Positions 47,401 to 61,057 of a DNA stretch of 64,000 nucleotides are shown here, piece by piece. The number at the start of each line of letters is the position of its first letter. The first letter of the stretch is position 1. Both the position numbers and the translations under genes were made by a program. The notes beneath the pieces were generated by a model. It did no database searches. It was not told the DNA's origin and saw nothing but the letters and a program-made list of their open reading frames with translations. Origin of the DNA: Cylicocyclus nassatus (Eukaryota > Nematoda > Chromadorea > Rhabditida > Strongylidae). The stretch lies in NCBI GenBank assembly GCA_958299035.1, contig CATQJL010000326.1:5408232-5472231 (forward strand). Direction: 5' to 3'.

Positions 47401-50400
47401 TCAAGATTTCACTGTTTATCAAATCAAATACTAAGCATGATTTTGATAAGAACAAATGATATGTCGAAGTCATGAAAATCGCAATGGACCACAACTCGAA
47501 AGTTGGGGTCTATCGAAAATTTCGACATTTTAGTAACTCAATTGTTCTTATGAGCAACACGCTTAGAGCCTCTATGTTGGATGATCGGTACGACTTGGTA
47601 GTGTTTTCACTGACTATGAAGAAAGAATAATCGAATAAAAGACGGTCGGGCGCGGGGAATAACAGGGGATCATACAAAAAGCTGAAAAATGCGGCTTGTG
47701 CAGCTTCTCGCTCCTGTTCAATATGGTCATAGTGATGAGTAGTAGAAGTATTTACTGATGGATAGACAGCGTGAAAACGGATATCTGGAGCTTCAGGATT
47801 TGAAGCTTTCTTATAGGCTGCGATCCCCTCCCTAGCGGGTATGTTAGTGCATGCAGCCCTTAGGGGATGCTGCTTTTCCCGACGGGAACCTGGTGTGACT
47901 TTTATGCTGTCCTCCCTCCTGAACCTCTGAACGCATTTAGAAATTTAATCAAAGAAGTGAGGAGAGCGGGGGGGGGGGGAAGAGATAAAGGAAGGATCCA
48001 TTTTTATGGTTATTGCATATTTTAAGGTTTCTGAGTGCCGTCTTGACATGATATCACAAAAAAAACTTTTTCTCATCCTGTGGCCTCGCAGTATTGTTCG
48101 CCACTGGTATCATTCCATTATAAGAATTTCCCAAAGCTTCCACATTTTCCCACGAAGTTGTTTGTGCTTACGGGCTCTCATTTTGAAAAAATTCGAACCT
48201 GGTCCTATTGTGAGCCCCAGAGCGAAAGATCCTGAATTCAGCGAAATTGCGCGCGAGCGATCATGAACTGTGCTTGCGGACACGGCGTGCGTGCGAAGTA
48301 CCGTAACCACACCTGAATTTTTAAAATTATCGTAGGAAATAGCAGTAGAAAGAAGTTCCAGAAACAAAAGCGATCATCAATAAACCTTGACCAAGTTTAC
48401 TTTCGATAAAGGTCCAATGATTTTTGTTCAACATCGACAGAAAAGTATGACTTACCAGCTCCAAGCCCAGTTACGAATCGTGAAACAAACATAACCCACT
48501 TTGGAGATAAAGAGGAAATACCACAGAATAGATATATAACGTTTCCAAGGAACATTATAGAGAGTCTGCAAGGATATATAGATTTGCTAAATGTTACCAA
48601 TAATTTTGGTTACAAAACTGTGCAATTGAATTGTTTTTACTTGTTAAAAATTCAATATTTTTCAAATTATTTTGAAGATTCAAATTAGCTTTGCAAAACA
48701 TTCTCCAGAGACGTAGCTGCTGTCACTTCTTCTCCCCTTTCCCCTCCTAGTTTTCATTTTTCAGCTTTACGTCGAGTTCCCTCACATTCATGTGCGCACA
48801 AAATTTGGTGTCATATCATTACGATTGTGTAAGCAGGAGAATGTTTCAATACAATTTTGAATTCTCGAGCTGCGAGTGACTGTGTTAGCACATGCAAAGT
48901 ATGGTCCTCTTCAAATGTTCAAACCGGTAAGGATATTCGGATGGACAATTTGTAACTAGGATTGTATTCTTTTTCTTTGCGATTCTTTTTTTTTTTTGAA
49001 GCTTCGCATCTCTCCACGTAAAAAAGATAGTTCCTCTGCTTTTCCTCCAAAATGATATCCATCTTCTCCCAATCTTAGCTATGCCGCGCCCCGAGGACAG
49101 CTTTCGAGAATGCTTAATATTTGTTTGCAGTGAGTATTAAAACAAGTAAGCTCCAACTGATTTACGAGACTACTATGGAAAACTCCTTCTATGCACTATG
49201 TTTTTAAGAGACAAGTTTAGTTTCTGTTTGCTGTAATGCCAGCATTGAGTTTAACTTTGAGTTTTACATTATTCTTTATTCGAAGCTTATCTTGAAATTT
49301 TTGTTGGAAAACAGCAATAAATCGCAATTCATGCACGACAGACAATACTGTCAACGAATGCCTGGACAGCGATAAGGCCATGTTCAAATAAACAATATAC
49401 CAAATTTTCTGAGTAACATAACGATTTTTTGAAGTGGTTTTTTGTTGCGTAAAACTAGTAACATCACTTCAAAACAAGGTTTTGAGTGTCTTTTTATTGC
49501 AGGCAATAACTTTCAAAGAACTTCGCACTTTGTTTTGTTTTTTTTTCGGTTTATTTTCGTCCGAATTCTCTAGTATGAAGACATAAAAGCAGTTGTAGAA
49601 AGATATTAAGACGCTTCGAAGTTTTGCAGTAATTTTTCTCCACTCTTTCCAGGAAATTAAGCTTCTCTAGAAATCAATGTGAACACATTCAAACACAACA
49701 GCGAAAGTGTTGCTATAAGCATGGCAGATAAATTGAGCTAAAATTAGGAACAAAGCCTGCCGTAACGCATATTTCCCCTTCAAATTGAACAATTTTTCTC
49801 TTTTTTTTGGATTTTGGCAGTTAATGAACATATTGTGCGAAAAAGAAGAGAATACTCACCCTATTATTATTGGTATTCTGCTTTGTCCCATTCGGTTTTG
49901 CAGATAACCAAAGCCCACACACATCACTGCTTGAGCAAGACTGTACACTGCAGTAATCCATCCAAAGAAGGCCTCCGATGCTTTTGGATCTAACTGTATA
50001 AAATTATAAAGGCTGACTTCTACAAAAGCTTCCATACACGTGAGATATTATTCGAAAGTCACTGGCTACTTTTCGAGCAGTTGATGACCTTCTCTTGATT
50101 TCTTTCAAAATCAGAAATTTGCACGATTATGATAAATTAAGCTCTTTATCTAAACTGAAGTGGTACAAACAGGGCTCGGCACGATCTGGCACCAGGGAAA
50201 TTTCAAAACGAAGTCCCCTTGATCTTGAAACTTTTGTAAAAAGTCCCCTTTGGCCTTAGACCCTAAACGTAAAAGACCATCAAAAAACGAAGCGCCGACT
50301 AAAGAACGTCGCAATTTTTGTGTCTATTCGGTATGAAAAACGATCCCCTTTGCTTTTGTCCCAAAAACAATATCCAGCTTGAATCGGTGCCAGCTTTGTC

Positions 50401-50885
50401 GAGTCCTAAGCACAAAAATTGGCTTAAAAGATCTTCATACTTATCTGCTCTTACAAAGAAACGAGATAGATTGCATTGCAGAAATCATTAATCAATAGTT
50501 ATAAATTTCCCCATTTTTGTCAATGTTAATATCTTACCTGCGTGAGATAAGGCCATAATGATGAGAAATAAATAGTGTTCTGAATTGCAGCAAAGAGAGC
50601 GATGACACTCGCTACAATACATGAAATCCAATCCGTAGTAGGTTCTTCGTCTTTTTCCAAACTTCCCGCGACTGTTGAGCTGCAAATAATTTAGAGATCA
50701 TCCCCTCAAAGTGGCCAAAGATTTTATGTATCCGGTGAGCATGTCTTAGCTCACTGAGTCCAGTTATCAAACTAATTGATCTTGCCGGAAATCACATGAA
50801 AGCTCGGATGAGTTGTCTAAATAATGGAACAGAGCAAGATCAGTCAGAGCACTTACCACTGAGAATCCACAGTCTTGAGTTTCAT
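44413..50885 (-). CDS. mfsd8: Major facilitator transporter, MFSD8/CLN7 type, 505 residues
   Basis: Fourteen exons join in phase: 50857-50885, 50538-50679, 49860-49993, 48456-48565, 48199-48312, 46986-47063, 46650-46757, 46479-46584, 46148-46288, 45987-46096, 45507-45573, 45235-45367, 45118-45185 and 44413-44590. The length is close to vertebrate MFSD8 (about 518). Motifs: FFGWITAVYSLAQAV and GFGYLQNRMGQSRIP (MFS motif after TM2), FVSRFVTGLGAG, IIFSPLGYPGHKIAG and LDMYTAPAFMG, IFTRFAQMFVITNLET, and LGPRSQGTMQGVLLLSGSIA, all in family order. About 12 membrane segments. In animals this family is lysosomal. A CTGCTCAG ten bases before the ATG may accept a spliced leader. Introns hold a foldback element, a hAT-like MITE and other repeats, yet all exons are intact. 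Confidence 0.9.
47131..47864. mobile_element. Large foldback element, copy 2, in MFSD8-like intron 5
   Basis: It is the same family as 26456-27173: terminal CTTAGGG..GCATGCA, GGATCGCAGC, GATATCTGGATTTTACGTTG, ACCTATCCGCAGGTATTCCT, GGAGCGAGAAGCTG and the inverse set on the right. The arms are more diverged than in copy 1, so this copy is older. Confidence 0.8.
50170..50408. mobile_element. hAT-like MITE in MFSD8-like intron 2
   Basis: Left end CAGGGCTCGGCACGATCTGG and right end CCAGCTTTGTCGAGTCCTA form an imperfect inverted repeat of about 23 bp. Flanks GGTACAAA and AGCACAAA agree at 6 of 8 positions, as expected for an old 8-bp hAT target duplication. Confidence 0.55.
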
Positions 50886-53800
50886 GACGTTTCACTGAGC
50901 AGATGAGTGCAGTTTGCTATCGGTACTATACTCCTATTGCCTTTTTTTTCTGCTCTCCATGAACATTTGCCTAATCGCTTGCGGTTACTGCGACAGCCAT
51001 CGTTGATGCGACATATCAACACGTGTTTGGCATGTCATCAAAGTTCTGTGACCGTAGATCTGTTCGAGACGACATACGGACGAGTTGCTTTGGAATTATG
51101 ATATAACCTTGCATAAGCTAGGTTCTGCTTTAGGACTTCGGACACTGTATGTGGACGGTAGTGTGTTACTGTGCAGCAGCACAACTGCATCACTTTATAA
51201 GAGGGAGGTGGTGTGTAGCAAAAATAAAACGGATACAGAAATACTTCCGCTGGTCCTCACCCGATATGCATTAGTACCTGGAAAAGGAGCAGTGTTCGAC
51301 TTGGAGTCCAATGGCGGTAATCTCATACCTAACTTACATAGCAACTAGGTTTGGCCGTGTGCGGCGCCATTGAGATTGGAGGAGTTACCCACAATGCAGA
51401 TTCGTAAATCTTGGATGCTAGCAATGTATCTGTGCTAACTTCTATAATCGTGGTGGACATGGATGCACAATTGTGAAAGGATATGCTTGCCTGTACAACC
51501 ATCCGGCTTTCCGCCGTAGCTCCCGCTCAAAGCCCGGCCAATCACAGTCGTTGGCGACCAATCAGAGGCGCGCCGTTATGCGAAAAGGCCGTTCACCTTT
51601 TGAAAGGTATGTGAATGTGATGCAAGACAAAGTGAGCATAAAGTTAGCCAAGGTTTCAACTTGATTGATTTCACTGCAGCGAAAAAAGGAGACTGGTAAT
51701 TTATTCTCTAGTGCAAGACAAAGCTCAAGTCAACTTTTTATCATATTATCGTAAACCGTGAGTGGGAAACATCGCTCAAAGAGAATCTCAAAATAAAAGT
51801 CTGCGTAGAGGATATACACCTCCATTTGCTAGAAATCACCAAACTATCTGGTAGAAAGGAACATTTTCTCTAATTTCGCAAACTATCACTATCAACATGT
51901 CAATTTTTTATCGCTAGATGTACAACACGCACACTGAAAAATTGAGTGGTGTTTGATCCACTAGCTGGAGTTTTTCTCCTGCTAACTGCTTGATTCAAGG
52001 GCCATAAGTCATTTGATACAACAGTCGAAGAACTCAACACGGAAAAACAGTACCGACAAACCTACTTCCTCTCATTTTTACCGGTTAGCTGTTGCTGCCG
52101 ATAGCTCAACAAAGTCTGGAAAATATATTATTTAAACGACCGACTTTGGTAAACTGCGTTGTTTTGGTCATCTGCTAGCAAGGACACTTCAACGACTAGA
52201 AATTGCTTATGTTCTTCAGACCCTATCATCCTTCAGGTACCCCAGAAATTGCGGATCAGTCAATATGCAAGTAAAAACAAAAGTATGGAAGTTCGGAGCT
52301 GGTCGAACTTCACACATTTATCTCACTTTAGGTATGGTATAAAAATTATTAGGTTGCATATCAAAGCAACCAGGTATTGAAATAAGGCTTCACAGAAACA
52401 TACAACCAACCTTAGAGCCTGACCTGGTAAAGATCAAATAAAAAGATAGAGAGATCAAAAGTAGTAGAGCCTAACTAAGTGTTAAACGCGGGCGTTTAAC
52501 ACTTAGTTAGGCATTTTTAGAAAAGATATCTTACAATTAGTTATAGGCTAATATGAGGATCTGGCTTTGGATACACTCGCTCAATCATCGCAATAAAAGC
52601 TGTGACGATATGCTAAAATCATTTCAACAAGAATAGTTATTTTATGCCGGGATGCAGGCAGAAAAGTATTCTCCAATGCAATTTATAATTTTGTTCAAAT
52701 CTTTTTAAGCAAATAAGGCTAGCAAGAAGAAATGACATATACATACATAGTTTCCAATAATGATAGAAAGTTTGTACTTCTATTCGTCAGCTGTAAAAAG
52801 TTCCGCAAAATTGCGCTCGTAGATGAAACTCGTCCAAGAGCATCTAGGATGCAACAAGTGCGTGCGTTCTCCTTTCTTCTGTTCAAAAGCTAGCATTCAA
52901 CATTGCATATTTTTGGCAAGCGAAGCTTATTTGAACTGCAAGCTATCCTTATTATAGCTAATTGAAATCACTTTCATATATCTTAATCACAGTAAGTTCT
53001 ACAATTCTGAGGATATAGTATCCCAGGTCATGTTTTGAATAGTTCAGGCCTCTGACGACGATGAACCTGTAGGAAGGTCAGGCCGATCAAGCTTGCCATC
53101 ATAACAATCCTGCATATTGCAGCAGACTGAAGCCAGAAACAATGGCTTTTGTTACGTCTGTTACTGCTTTCTAGGCAATGCCAAAGTTGCCAGAAAAGGA
53201 AATGAACCTAGAGGTTTTACATTCTCTTCAGTCCGCTACACCCACCCACACATCGGTAAATTCAAGGCGGCTCTTCACCCTCTTTTTTGTTCTCACAGTC
53301 TATCAACATTGATTCTAAGCGTTTTTGATTTGAGCATGTCGAACTAATTTATGAGTGAACAGGTACGACTTGGGGCCAATGCAACATCCGAGAGAAGACA
53401 AATCGTGCAGCGGTGCGATGAGAGGCGACCTGAAAGCGTGGCGAAGTCGATAAGAGTCTCGAAATGTTCCACGTAGAACCCGAGGGGCAAAACGGCCTCG
53501 ACTCACGGACGAGTGTTCGCTGATTGATGACGATTATCTGTGGATAGGTCGCAACTCGTTCTCAGCTCTACCGCCCAATGCTCTCACCTGTGCCTCTGCC
53601 TTGACTCACCACTATTCGAGCCATGCTTCCTAAGGAGACGACACATTCGAACCGAGCACAACCTCTTGATGTTGAAGCTCTGCCATCACTCTGCGCTAAG
53701 GATGACCAACTGTCTGAGGCAAGTAACCAATTCTTTCTCTTACTGTCATTCCCTCTTTATTAATAATCAATAATAATCAAAACTTGCCAACAGTTTTTGA

Positions 53801-55173
53801 TAAAGCTGCAACGTTCCGACGAGCAGGTGACTCTGTGTAAAAACAAACTTTTCTCCTTGTGAATTCATAAATTGTTTAAAACAGTATTATTCATCTTTTA
53901 TAACTCATTCTTGATGATTACACTTCATCATTGTCCTTGCTTGATACTTCACAGTGCATTAATTTTTTTCATGATTCCTCTTCCTCCTGCATGTCTTCAG
54001 TTTTGAGAAAGGATTTGTTACAATGACTTGCAGAAACAAGCATATATAAATGAAAGTGTATTTGATAGCAATTATGAGATTGGTCTAAAACTAACCACAA
54101 AAATTATTACCAAGCAATCTTGAATAATAACTCAATTCAGTGAAAAAATGGGACATTTCAACCTAAATAGTAAGTACCATCAGAAAGCGTGCTAAAAATG
54201 TTTTAAGCACTTTTGAACTCTTAGACTCTTTTTGAGAGATATATCTTTTAGTTACGACATGAAACCAGATGAAACCATCATTTTCTCAAAAAATTTGTAA
54301 GGTCAAAATTACGAAACATTTAGAATTGTTCTCGATAAAAATGTGATGTTTTGTGCAATTTGAAATGAATGCGGTGGTCAAATTCGGATAATCACGGTTG
54401 CTTTAAAAATGTGTTAAAAATCTGGCACTCTTGTGATTGAACTAATTAAACTACGGCTAAAACTTCATTCTTGTTTACTAATTTGCTGATTAGTTACTAA
54501 CTACTGTATCTGTGCCCTTAAATACTAGTAGGAGAAATGAAAGTTCAAGAAAGTGCTCTTCCAAGAAGGGCAAAAAGTGTTGAGAGTTTTTTTGTGACGA
54601 AACAAAAACTTTCAAGAGTGTTTCATATTATGAGATATGGGCTCAATGCAGCTAAGAAAACTTCTTAGGCACTGCATGTTTCTAGTCACATATATGTCAA
54701 AACAATTTTTTCCTCTCGGTTTCGATCTGTAGTGCTCAGAAGTGAATGTCAATTTCTGTTCGGACCATTGTTTGTTCTCTCATCTCAAATTTGACATTCA
54801 TTGAGATAGTTGCGTTACTCTTGGTTTTTGTCTGTCGAGTCGTTTAATAGCAGCTAGGTTTTCAAATTCAGCCGCAGGAAATCGAACCGACAAGGATCGA
54901 GTTTCTCTTGTTGGTAATGGACCTATGTAAAAATTGTGCCCTTCATTCATAATCGCCGTTTAAATGCAAGCAGAAACGAAGGGAGCTATCGTGTTTTTTG
55001 GTAAATTAAGAGCTATTAACTTGTCAGAATGTTGTATAAGATCAGCCGTGGAGATTTCTTGCCTTGTCATCGGTGGTACTATCATAAGAGGAACAAGGAG
55101 CTGGCTTAAAATTATTTCCAAAGTTGAAACTAACTGCTTTTGAAATTAGGCTTGAGGCAATCGCTAAACTTAT
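50886..55173. other. Gene-poor region
   Basis: No exon chain with consistent phase was found. Contents: the CCAAT-type patch near 51540-51600 shared with 15.37 kb, the perfect hairpin at 52469-52512, and frames at 51085-51348 and 53117-53347 without recognisable similarity. Confidence 0.4.
52469..52512. repeat. Perfect 21-bp hairpin
   Basis: GCCTAACTAAGTGTTAAACGC is followed after GG by its exact complement. No other copy was seen in the window. Confidence 0.9.
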
Positions 55174-55579
55174 TTATCATAAGATAAGTGAAAATCTAGC
55201 ATTGCTTTTTTAGAGAAGAATATTGTTCTTGTCACGCTACCGAAAAAATTCGTATATTATTGTATATTATATATTATAGTATATTTGAGTAAATTGGAAA
55301 TGTTGTCTCATCCACAATCATAAAAACCACAATTCGAATGCTGATTTACAAAGATTGTCTACAAATTTCTTTTGATAGAGTTATAACATTCTAGCGGTTT
55401 TGCCATGATAAGGGTTTTCTCTAAGAATCTATTAAAATCCGCTTTTTACCCAATGGTTAGGAATGCAAGTTCAGGGGACTATAGCTCCCCGAATTTTTAT
55501 GACTTTTTTCGGTAACGTGACAAGAACAATATTCTTCTTTCAAAAAGCAATGCTAGATTTTCACTTATCTTATGATGAA
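55174..55579. repeat. Foldback element with AT-rich centre
   Basis: The arm 55174-55252 (GATAAGTGAAAATCTAGCAT, TTGTTCTTGTCACG) returns in inverse at 55501-55579, about 90% identical. The centre contains repeated TATATTA. Confidence 0.8.
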
Positions 55580-58500
55580 TTAAAAATGCTGAACTTTCTA
55601 ACGCAAACGCGATGTATTCTAAAAGTACTGCAGCTCTAGTTTGAACGCAGCTTGCGTTAGATTCTCTAATTAAGCACTTTGATATAGTTGCTTGTTTGAC
55701 AAGTAATTTCCAACAAGTTTTAAAAAGCTTTCAAAAATTCCAAATTTCGAAGAATGTATCACACATGTGAGGAGCTTCACTTCTTATATACCTAGCCCTA
55801 TGTTTTATTTAGAGCTCCGAGGTCCTATTGACGGGTTGTGCTCCCGAGAAAACTACGCAAAAATACTTTTCTTTCATTGTCTGTGCCTGAAATCTATTTG
55901 AGAGGGGGTGGTTTAGCTCAAAGCTCAAGCAAAAACGTAATTGCCGGTTTTTTTTGTTCGAAATGTTTACTTGAGATTTTAGAGATAAGCTCTTACCAAA
56001 GCTACTAGGTAAATGCTGAGTTGTGTTTATTTTTCTGTAATAAATTATTTTTGAAAAATCCTTATAATTTTCTCTGCCCTATTTTACAAAAATGCAATTG
56101 TGAAATACCAGAGAATTTCGACAGAATTCCTATAAGGATGTGTCGGGCTTTCAGACTATTCTCTGCTTTTCTTCGAGAAACCTGAGGAGGCTAAGCGTGG
56201 TGATGACGACTGTTTGAATAAGCAATGTTAAAGAATGCGCTTCACAAAGGTTTCCAAAAATTCTAGTACTCATTCCGAATTCTGAACGGGACTTCGGATT
56301 TTGAGAGAATTCAGGGAAGCCATAAACTGTACTTTCGGGAAAACAAATTTTAGTGATGTCCTCGTACTGTGCAACATTTTCGATTGGCAGAATTTTGACC
56401 ATCTCAAAAGATTACTGATGCAGCATTTTGTTAACATTTTAGAGTATGCAAACAATTTTTGAGGCAGTTCAAGCGCTTTGTAAGAAATACGGGGAAAGTT
56501 TTACAACAGAATTTTTCATGGTTGATCTACTCGAGGACTAATTCTGTCCACATAGGTAGATCATAGAAAGCTTAGAACCAGAATAAACTCCACTGTGGAT
56601 ATGCACGCCAAATTGATTGAATCCTTGAAGTATTCATACATTCCTGATCTTTATCTGAGCATTTACATCTTCGTACCGTCTTCCTGCTCTTGTCTTCGCG
56701 TTTCTGCTCTTTGGATTTGAGTTCAATATTCTTAGGTTAGTTTTTCGTATTAGACGATCAGCTGTTCGCAGTCATGCTGCTCATACAAAAATAAAAAGAA
56801 AAAACAGAAGTATATCCAATTATCGTTTCAATAAGTTGTTTAGCCCGTTTGTTATTTGAATTTCTTTATCAATCATGTTTTGCTAGACAATGAAGCGGTG
56901 CTGTATCTTAACTTGTAGTACTTTTAATCGTCAAAATCATTTTTTGGGCGTAGGAGAATATATGATTGAATGATACAGTAATCGAATGAACAAAATGATA
57001 TAGCAAGCGAAGATGCAGTTACAGTGCATTGTGTAGCATAAATCTAAATTTTCCGGGACTGGAAGCTAGCAAAATCCCACAGAATAAAAGCAATAATATA
57101 ATTGCTTGGTTTCTACATCGAAAGTCTATCTACATATTTCGCGACAGTTTCTCACATAAAACATTTATAACTTTGCGTCGCGTTCCTATACATTTTCAGA
57201 GAGCTTTGCTTCAGATATGATGAAAGAACCTATTATACTGCTCATTCATAAATGCAATTTGATGCGCCTTATGCTTAATTTGCATACAGTATGCAAGACT
57301 ACAATTTAAAGGCAAGTTTTTATACAACTCTTTTTCTATAAATTCAGTCCAAATATTTAGAAACAGAGCCAAGCGAAAGCGTCCACATACTGCACCTTAG
57401 CTACTATTGCTTAACATCTATAAACCAATGATGTGTAAAAGTTTGGACAGCATCTCGTGTCTCTACCAAATTTGATTATAGTGTTTTGTCTCGCTTTTGT
57501 TGCTCCACCAACAACAAGATTTCATAGCGTCTTGGACTTGAATTTTTCAATTTCTTCACATTTTTCCTATGTCCCTACAAATTGAGCAGGTTCACCCGCA
57601 TCCTACACTAAATGGATATCTTTACGTTTTCAATGGGTGTAATGATATTAAACTTGGGATCGATACACGAATTGCAGTACTATAATTGTATTCACCTTGT
57701 CTCTATCATCTGCGCTTCTTTTGGGACACAACAAAGTTAAACCAGAAAGTTCTATCAACTTCCGTCTGTTGAGATGGTGTCAAACATCGCCTTGGAGTGA
57801 AGGCACGTGTTTCTTGCACTTCTTCCACAATTTCCTTCCCAAATATCCATTCCCGAGTTTTTCGTTTTATTTTCCGTATTATTTCGTTTTATGAACCTCA
57901 TTTAATCTTTTTCAGAGGCAAATTATTGAATTGATCCATAAGTTTAGCATCAAGATTACAAATCTCTATAAACCAATTTCCGACAATCTGTTTTATTCGA
58001 CTTATTTCAAAGAAAAGAATTTATGCTTTTTGCAGTGCTAAAGAAAAATGTTAATGCTGTTATAACGCTGCGGTCTTTGGTATCAGTCGATAAGGATGCT
58101 ATAATAACCAATAAAATCTGGTTTTAGCCTTGGTAAAGGTTTTGAGACCGACTCCTCTTAACCAAAGGAGGTCATGCAGTCTTGATGAGTAGTTACTCTC
58201 CAGAATCTGGTTTTAGTTATTTTAATTTTCAAAAGTCACGCAGAATAAAACACTACTAAATGAAGTTCTAAATAAAACCTGTGCTATAAATTATAATAGG
58301 TTGATGCAAAATGATGTCCGTAGCTTGTGCTAACAAGGAATTTGAATTTACAAAGATACATATGGGACAGATTCGATGGACTCAAACAACCTACAATATA
58401 CCGAAAATCTACCCAAATTTTTATTTATGTAAAAAATGAAGCCCAAATTTGTGAGCATTTGACCACATCAAAAATCGGATCCATGGTCGGAGAATCCCTA

Positions 58501-58791
58501 CAAGCTTCCCAGTTGGTAAATTCATAGCAAATATACAGTAATATTCATATACCACTTGCTGTAATTTCCGCTTAGAATTTCAGGAAAATCTAAAAACGAA
58601 AATTGGCAAACTCCGCCCCTAGCCATGCAAACTTTCCCCAATTCAGGTATCATATATTACAAATTTTTGGAAGCAAAACTGTGAAATCACAGCCTAATAT
58701 GTGCTTTGCTTTTCGAGAAACATCAATTTTAGCATCATGAGCCTGTAAGCTACGGACATTATTCTTGCACCTACATAATAAGATAAACATA
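55580..58791. other. Gene-poor AT-rich region
   Basis: Nothing supported. The word AATCTGGTTTTAG occurs twice at 58113 and 58203, too short to interpret. Confidence 0.4.
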
Positions 58792-59658
58792 TTAGGTTGT
58801 CCCGAAAGTTTTGTCCGTTTTTTAAACCATTATAAAACCACACACAATGAAGACCTGAAGGAGCTTCAACATGCATTCGATGCAGCTTTTCCTTCTCTTT
58901 CATACGGTTACATTTGCGTAAATCCTGTATTTTTCTGATAATTGCTAAAATTCTTCACCCGTCATTTTTATCTGCTCATAGTTCAGTTAATTTTCAAAAA
59001 ATTCATGGTTTCGGGAAAGTTCAAGTATGGTTCAAACAAAGCAATTCTCGGACTATTTGGCCATATTTTTGGATTCTCCTAATCTGCTGTTTTTAGCTTC
59101 AAAAAATTATTTCTTCGAAAGCCTCGATTTTTAGTAAAGTCATGAAACACGCAACTGCAGAAAAAACATGAAAACTCTCAAAGTTTTCGCTAAGTGAAAC
59201 TTGTTCTTTATTAAACAATATTTATGCAACATAACCGAGTTTGATTTGCTTCAAAAATCTGCTTTTTGGAATTTCCGGTAATCTTACATGGTAAACATAA
59301 TTAAAAAGCCTCGGTTTTTCTTGAATAAATAATTATTATGGACCTGATAAACGTAGTCTCTTAATCTAAAATAGGAACATTGTAGCCAAAGGTTTCCTCT
59401 ACTCAACATTCATCAGCGCTCTTTGAGAAAATCAGTATAAAGACTTTCAAAAAATTAGAAAAGACTTGGCGTTACTGCTGAGGTGCTCAAAAAGCAATGG
59501 CGATAACATCGCAAAGACAGGGTGGATCAGAGAACAAATATAGCTGTAAGAAAGAGCATGAAAATATAAAGTAATGGTCCCAAGGTCGTCCGGGGATCAG
59601 TGTTCTTGAATTTCGGTGGGCGATGAAAAAAACCGACAAAACTTTCGGGACAACCTAA
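58792..59658. mobile_element. Mariner-type non-autonomous element
   Basis: TTAGGTTGTCCCGAAAGTTT at the left and its inverse at the right bound 867 bp, each flanked by TA. The TTAGGTTG terminus is typical of mariner elements. No transposase frame was recognised. Confidence 0.85.
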
Positions 59659-59952
59659 TACTTTCCATATACAGGGTGTCCCAAAAAAATGTGCCTTCTG
59701 TTTGATTGTAAATAACTCTCTTGTAATGAAGTGCTTCGAGAAGCTTTAGGTACCATTTTGTAGAGCGAGGTGAAACTTACAAAGGAAGGAAGGTTGGTCG
59801 AAGTGGCCTTTTGAAATGTAATGTATACTTTCTTGTAGAGCTTGGAACGCTGATTCCAGATCTGCCTTCGCTATCTGCTGCGGGCTTCTGGGCGAGGAGT
59901 TATGAAGGTTTCTGTGAGTAAAAAAGTTAAATGCAAGATTAGTGTGAGGCCT

Positions 59953-60174
59953 TGGGCAGAGTTCACTCGATTTGATCGTCGCGATTGATCGCGACAAGAC
60001 GATTGTAACAATATCATTGCATGCCGATGTTCTTGCATTTCTGTTGTGATAGTTTTCCTACACGACTAATCGTGACTAACTATCACAACCGAAATACAGG
60101 AAGATCGGCATGCAACGAACTCGTAACATTTGTCTTGTAGCGACTGAATCGCGACGATCAAATCGCGTGAACTC
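59953..60174. mobile_element. Palindromic MITE nested in the foldback element
   Basis: Ends read GAGTTCACTCGATTTGATCG and the inverse GATCAAATCGCGTGAACTC. TGTGAGGCCT flanks it on both sides (59943-59952 and 60175-60184), a 10-bp target duplication of Mutator-like length. It is the same family as 31107-31318. Confidence 0.75.
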
Positions 60175-60491
60175 TGTGAGGCCTGAAATCGGTCGTATCA
60201 TTTTCTCTATGGTTAACAATAGTCAGGTCACTAGGTGCAACATATAATCTTGATTCAAATATTATATAACAACTCGTTGCTACCCCATTTAAACGTCAGG
60301 AGAAGGTTACGACTGATTTTATACTAAGCTTGCATTTACATTTTTACTCAAAAAACCTTCATAACTCCTCGCCCTGAAGGCCGCAGCAGATAGCAAAGGT
60401 AGATTTGGAATCAGCGTTCCAAGCTCTACAAGACAGCGTACATCTCATTATAAAAGGCCACTTCGACCAACCTTCCTTCCCTTGTTAGATT

Positions 60492-60952
60492 TACGGTATG
60501 GAGCGAATCATCGATCGTTCTTCATTACTGTAGGATTACGGAAAGAACTTCCAGCGTATGGAACCGTGAAATATACCAGCTGAGAAAATTTTTTTCAAAA
60601 AAACTGAAAAATCGTGTGCTAGAATTTCCGCGCAAGGTGATTCCGCTACACAACTTTTTACGAGTGTTTTCAGTTTTTTTGACGATGTAATTACATTTTT
60701 GACAAATGCTGGGAACTGATTTACCGGCGATAATTTAGGAGACAGCAAAATGGGAATTTCAAATTCGAAATTAGCGAATTCGAAATTCGAAAATTCGAAA
60801 AACTCCCACTACCGTAGTATAAGTTCTGGCTTGTTTCGTTTTGTTCCAAGGCAGAATATGGCCTCCAATAGCCTAAAATCCTTGTCGAAGTTCATACCGT
60901 AATCCTACAGTAATGAAGAGCGATCGATGATTCGCTCCATACTGTAATTCTA
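60492..60952. repeat. Second inverted-repeat element nested in the foldback right arm
   Basis: TACGGTATGGAGCGAATCAT...GTAGGATTACGG (60492-60541) returns in inverse at about 60894-60952. The spacer holds repeated AATTCGAAATTCG. It splits the right arm of the outer element. Confidence 0.7.
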
Positions 60953-61057
60953 AGTTCAACCTCGCTCTACAAAATGGTACTTAAAGCTTCTTTAAACACT
61001 TCATTACTAGAGAGTTATTTACAATCAAACAGTATGTACATTTTTTGGGACACCCTG

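Larger units (their letters stand above)
59672..61057. mobile_element. Long foldback Tc1/mariner-type element with nested insertions
   Basis: CAGGGTGTCCCAAAAAA at the left and its inverse at the right, flanked by TA on both sides, bound 1386 bp. The arms are long (about 280 bp): CGAGAAGCTTTAGGTACCAT, GGTTGGTCGAAGTGGCC and AACTCCTCGCCC-type words appear in mirror order. Two other inverted-repeat elements sit inside (59953-60174 and 60492-60952). Confidence 0.85.
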
